Of a stretch of DNA of 33,576 bases, positions 32,574 to 33,576 are shown in pieces. The stretch lies in contig CAXKVR010000533.1 of assembly GCA_964058845.1 (NCBI GenBank), positions 1-33,576 on the forward strand. Reading direction: 5' to 3'. The notes below the pieces were generated by a model, which saw only the letters and a list, made by a program, of their open reading frames with translations, ran no database searches and was not told where the DNA came from. Origin of the DNA: Carex sylvatica. Lineage: Eukaryota > Streptophyta > Magnoliopsida > Poales > Cyperaceae. A program made the position numbers and the translations under genes. How positions within the stretch are numbered: position 1 is the first letter of the stretch; every line of letters begins with the position of its first letter.

Positions 32574-33576
32574 CACTACTAGAATTTTCAGTAATAGCAA
32601 CGGGACTAAGTGATATTAGCAAGCGTAGGAAGGCCCTTGCAATAGAAATTGAGCTTCTGATTTTTTCTGATTAAATTAATATAGTTGCAACGGTTGGCGC
32701 TTGCAAATTAATAATCACGCTTGCTAATGTCTTCTATTAACCCTTGCTAATGTCTCTTATTCTCCCTTGCAAATAATAAGACCCACCCAAAACACATCAG
32801 ATATTATATTTTATTAAAATCCGTTGCAATTACTAATTTTGTTGTGCTTGCAAATGAGTTCTAGATGGGCCCCACACATTAGTTGCAAGGGCAACCGTTG
32901 CAAATAAATTTTAGGAGTTTGTTTATATTATTTTATTGTGAAGGCCATTACTATTTGCAAGAGCCATTCTTGCAAATGTTTTTAATAATTTGTTTATATT
33001 ATTTTATTGTGAAGGTCATTACTATTTGCAAGAGCCACCCTTGCAACTGTATTTATGAATTCGTTTATATTATTTTATTTGTAAAGTCCTAACTATTAAG
33101 ATTAATTTTATATTATTCTATTGTAGGAGTAAGTACAAATATTTTTAGTTCCTAGACAGAGAGACTTTAATAATTAAATGGTGAATATAAATCACAGCAA
33201 TAAAAACTTTAATTATATTTTTTAGAAAAAAATTATAATACAAATTTATAGAACAAAAGATATACATTGATATTTTTTGACGAAGTTACAAAATTAATTA
33301 GTAACTATCAAACAAAAAAAAATAGAATGAACAACCATATAAATGGTGCATGAGTGTCCTTTTTCCATGTGCTCTCAATCTGCAAACATATAAGAAAATA
33401 AAATTGATTTAAATTGTATAGAAAGAAAAAATTTCAAAACAGTAAAGTTTTAATGTTACTAGAATAAATTTTTAATTTCCATTAAATAACTACCATATAT
33501 ATTAATTTCCATTTTTAGTGAAAAGACAACTATAAAACATATAATGGATAATGCCCAAAAAATAACTAAAATACCA
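32574..33576. mobile_element. One end of a CACTA (En/Spm) transposon, running off the window
   Basis: Begins CACTACTAGAATTTTCAG, the terminal consensus of plant CACTA elements. From 32630 to 33050 the hexamer TTGCAA or close variants occur at least a dozen times in both orientations (for example CCCTTGCAA, GTTGCAACGG, CTTGCAAATG), like transposase-binding subterminal repeats. The opposite end is not in the window, so the 3 bp target duplication cannot be tested. No transposase ORF appears before the edge. Confidence 0.6.
32915..33085. repeat. Tandem repeat, about 71 bp unit, nearly three copies
   Basis: GTTTATATTATTTTATTGTG starts at about 32921, 32992 and (diverged) 33062, with GAAGGCCATTACTATTTGCA-type sequence between. 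It sits inside the putative CACTA end and amplifies its TTGCAA motifs. Confidence 0.8.

Noticed and set aside
1..33576. tRNA, rRNA and CRISPR searches
   Set aside because: No cloverleaf with GTTCRA-type T-arm, no rRNA-like block and no regularly spaced spacer array was seen on reading; a tRNAscan run would be the proper check.

Overview
The window looks like nuclear DNA of a flowering plant, probably a eudicot. It is strongly AT-rich, its genes are split by many short GT-AG introns, and its gene families (a plant-type SAP30-like HDAC subunit, a MORN-repeat PIP5K and a STIG1-like secreted protein) are plant ones. The species cannot be named from sequence alone. I joined exons by eye using splice consensus and reading phase. 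The two spliced genes close exactly in frame (245 and 709 codons plus stop), which supports the models.

Layout. (1) About 497-6675, minus strand: a complete SAP30/AFR-like gene with six coding exons, a probable 2.6 kb 5'-leader intron, a short upstream ORF overlapping the start codon, and a 190 bp hairpin element in its first coding intron. (2) About 6.7-14.8 kb: AT-rich intergenic DNA with two minisatellite-like arrays, three hairpin elements and one promoter-like patch without a visible ORF. (3) 15074-20017, plus strand: a complete ten-exon phosphatidylinositol-4-phosphate 5-kinase with N-terminal MORN repeats. (4) 20.0-31.2 kb: a transposon graveyard. It holds a 1.1 kb foldback element, a 379 bp hairpin, a 1459 bp hAT element with a perfect 8 bp target duplication, a 298 bp MITE, a probable gene fragment, and a tandem duplication whose second copy is split by an 828 bp hAT element with a perfect 8 bp target duplication. 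(5) 31397-32170, plus strand: a single-exon STIG1-like secreted protein with six tandem 15-residue repeats between the signal peptide and the cysteine-rich domain. (6) From 32574 to the right edge: what looks like one end of a CACTA transposon with dense TTGCAA subterminal repeats.

The three genes do not form an obvious pathway. The SAP30-like protein would act in nuclear histone deacetylation, the kinase at the plasma membrane making PtdIns(4,5)P2, and the STIG1-like protein in the apoplast. I found no tRNA, rRNA or CRISPR array, and nothing I would call a new multi-gene system. The best leads are the repeat-expanded STIG1 protein, which could be a multi-copy peptide precursor, and the dated series of duplication and hAT insertion at 27.5-29.8 kb.
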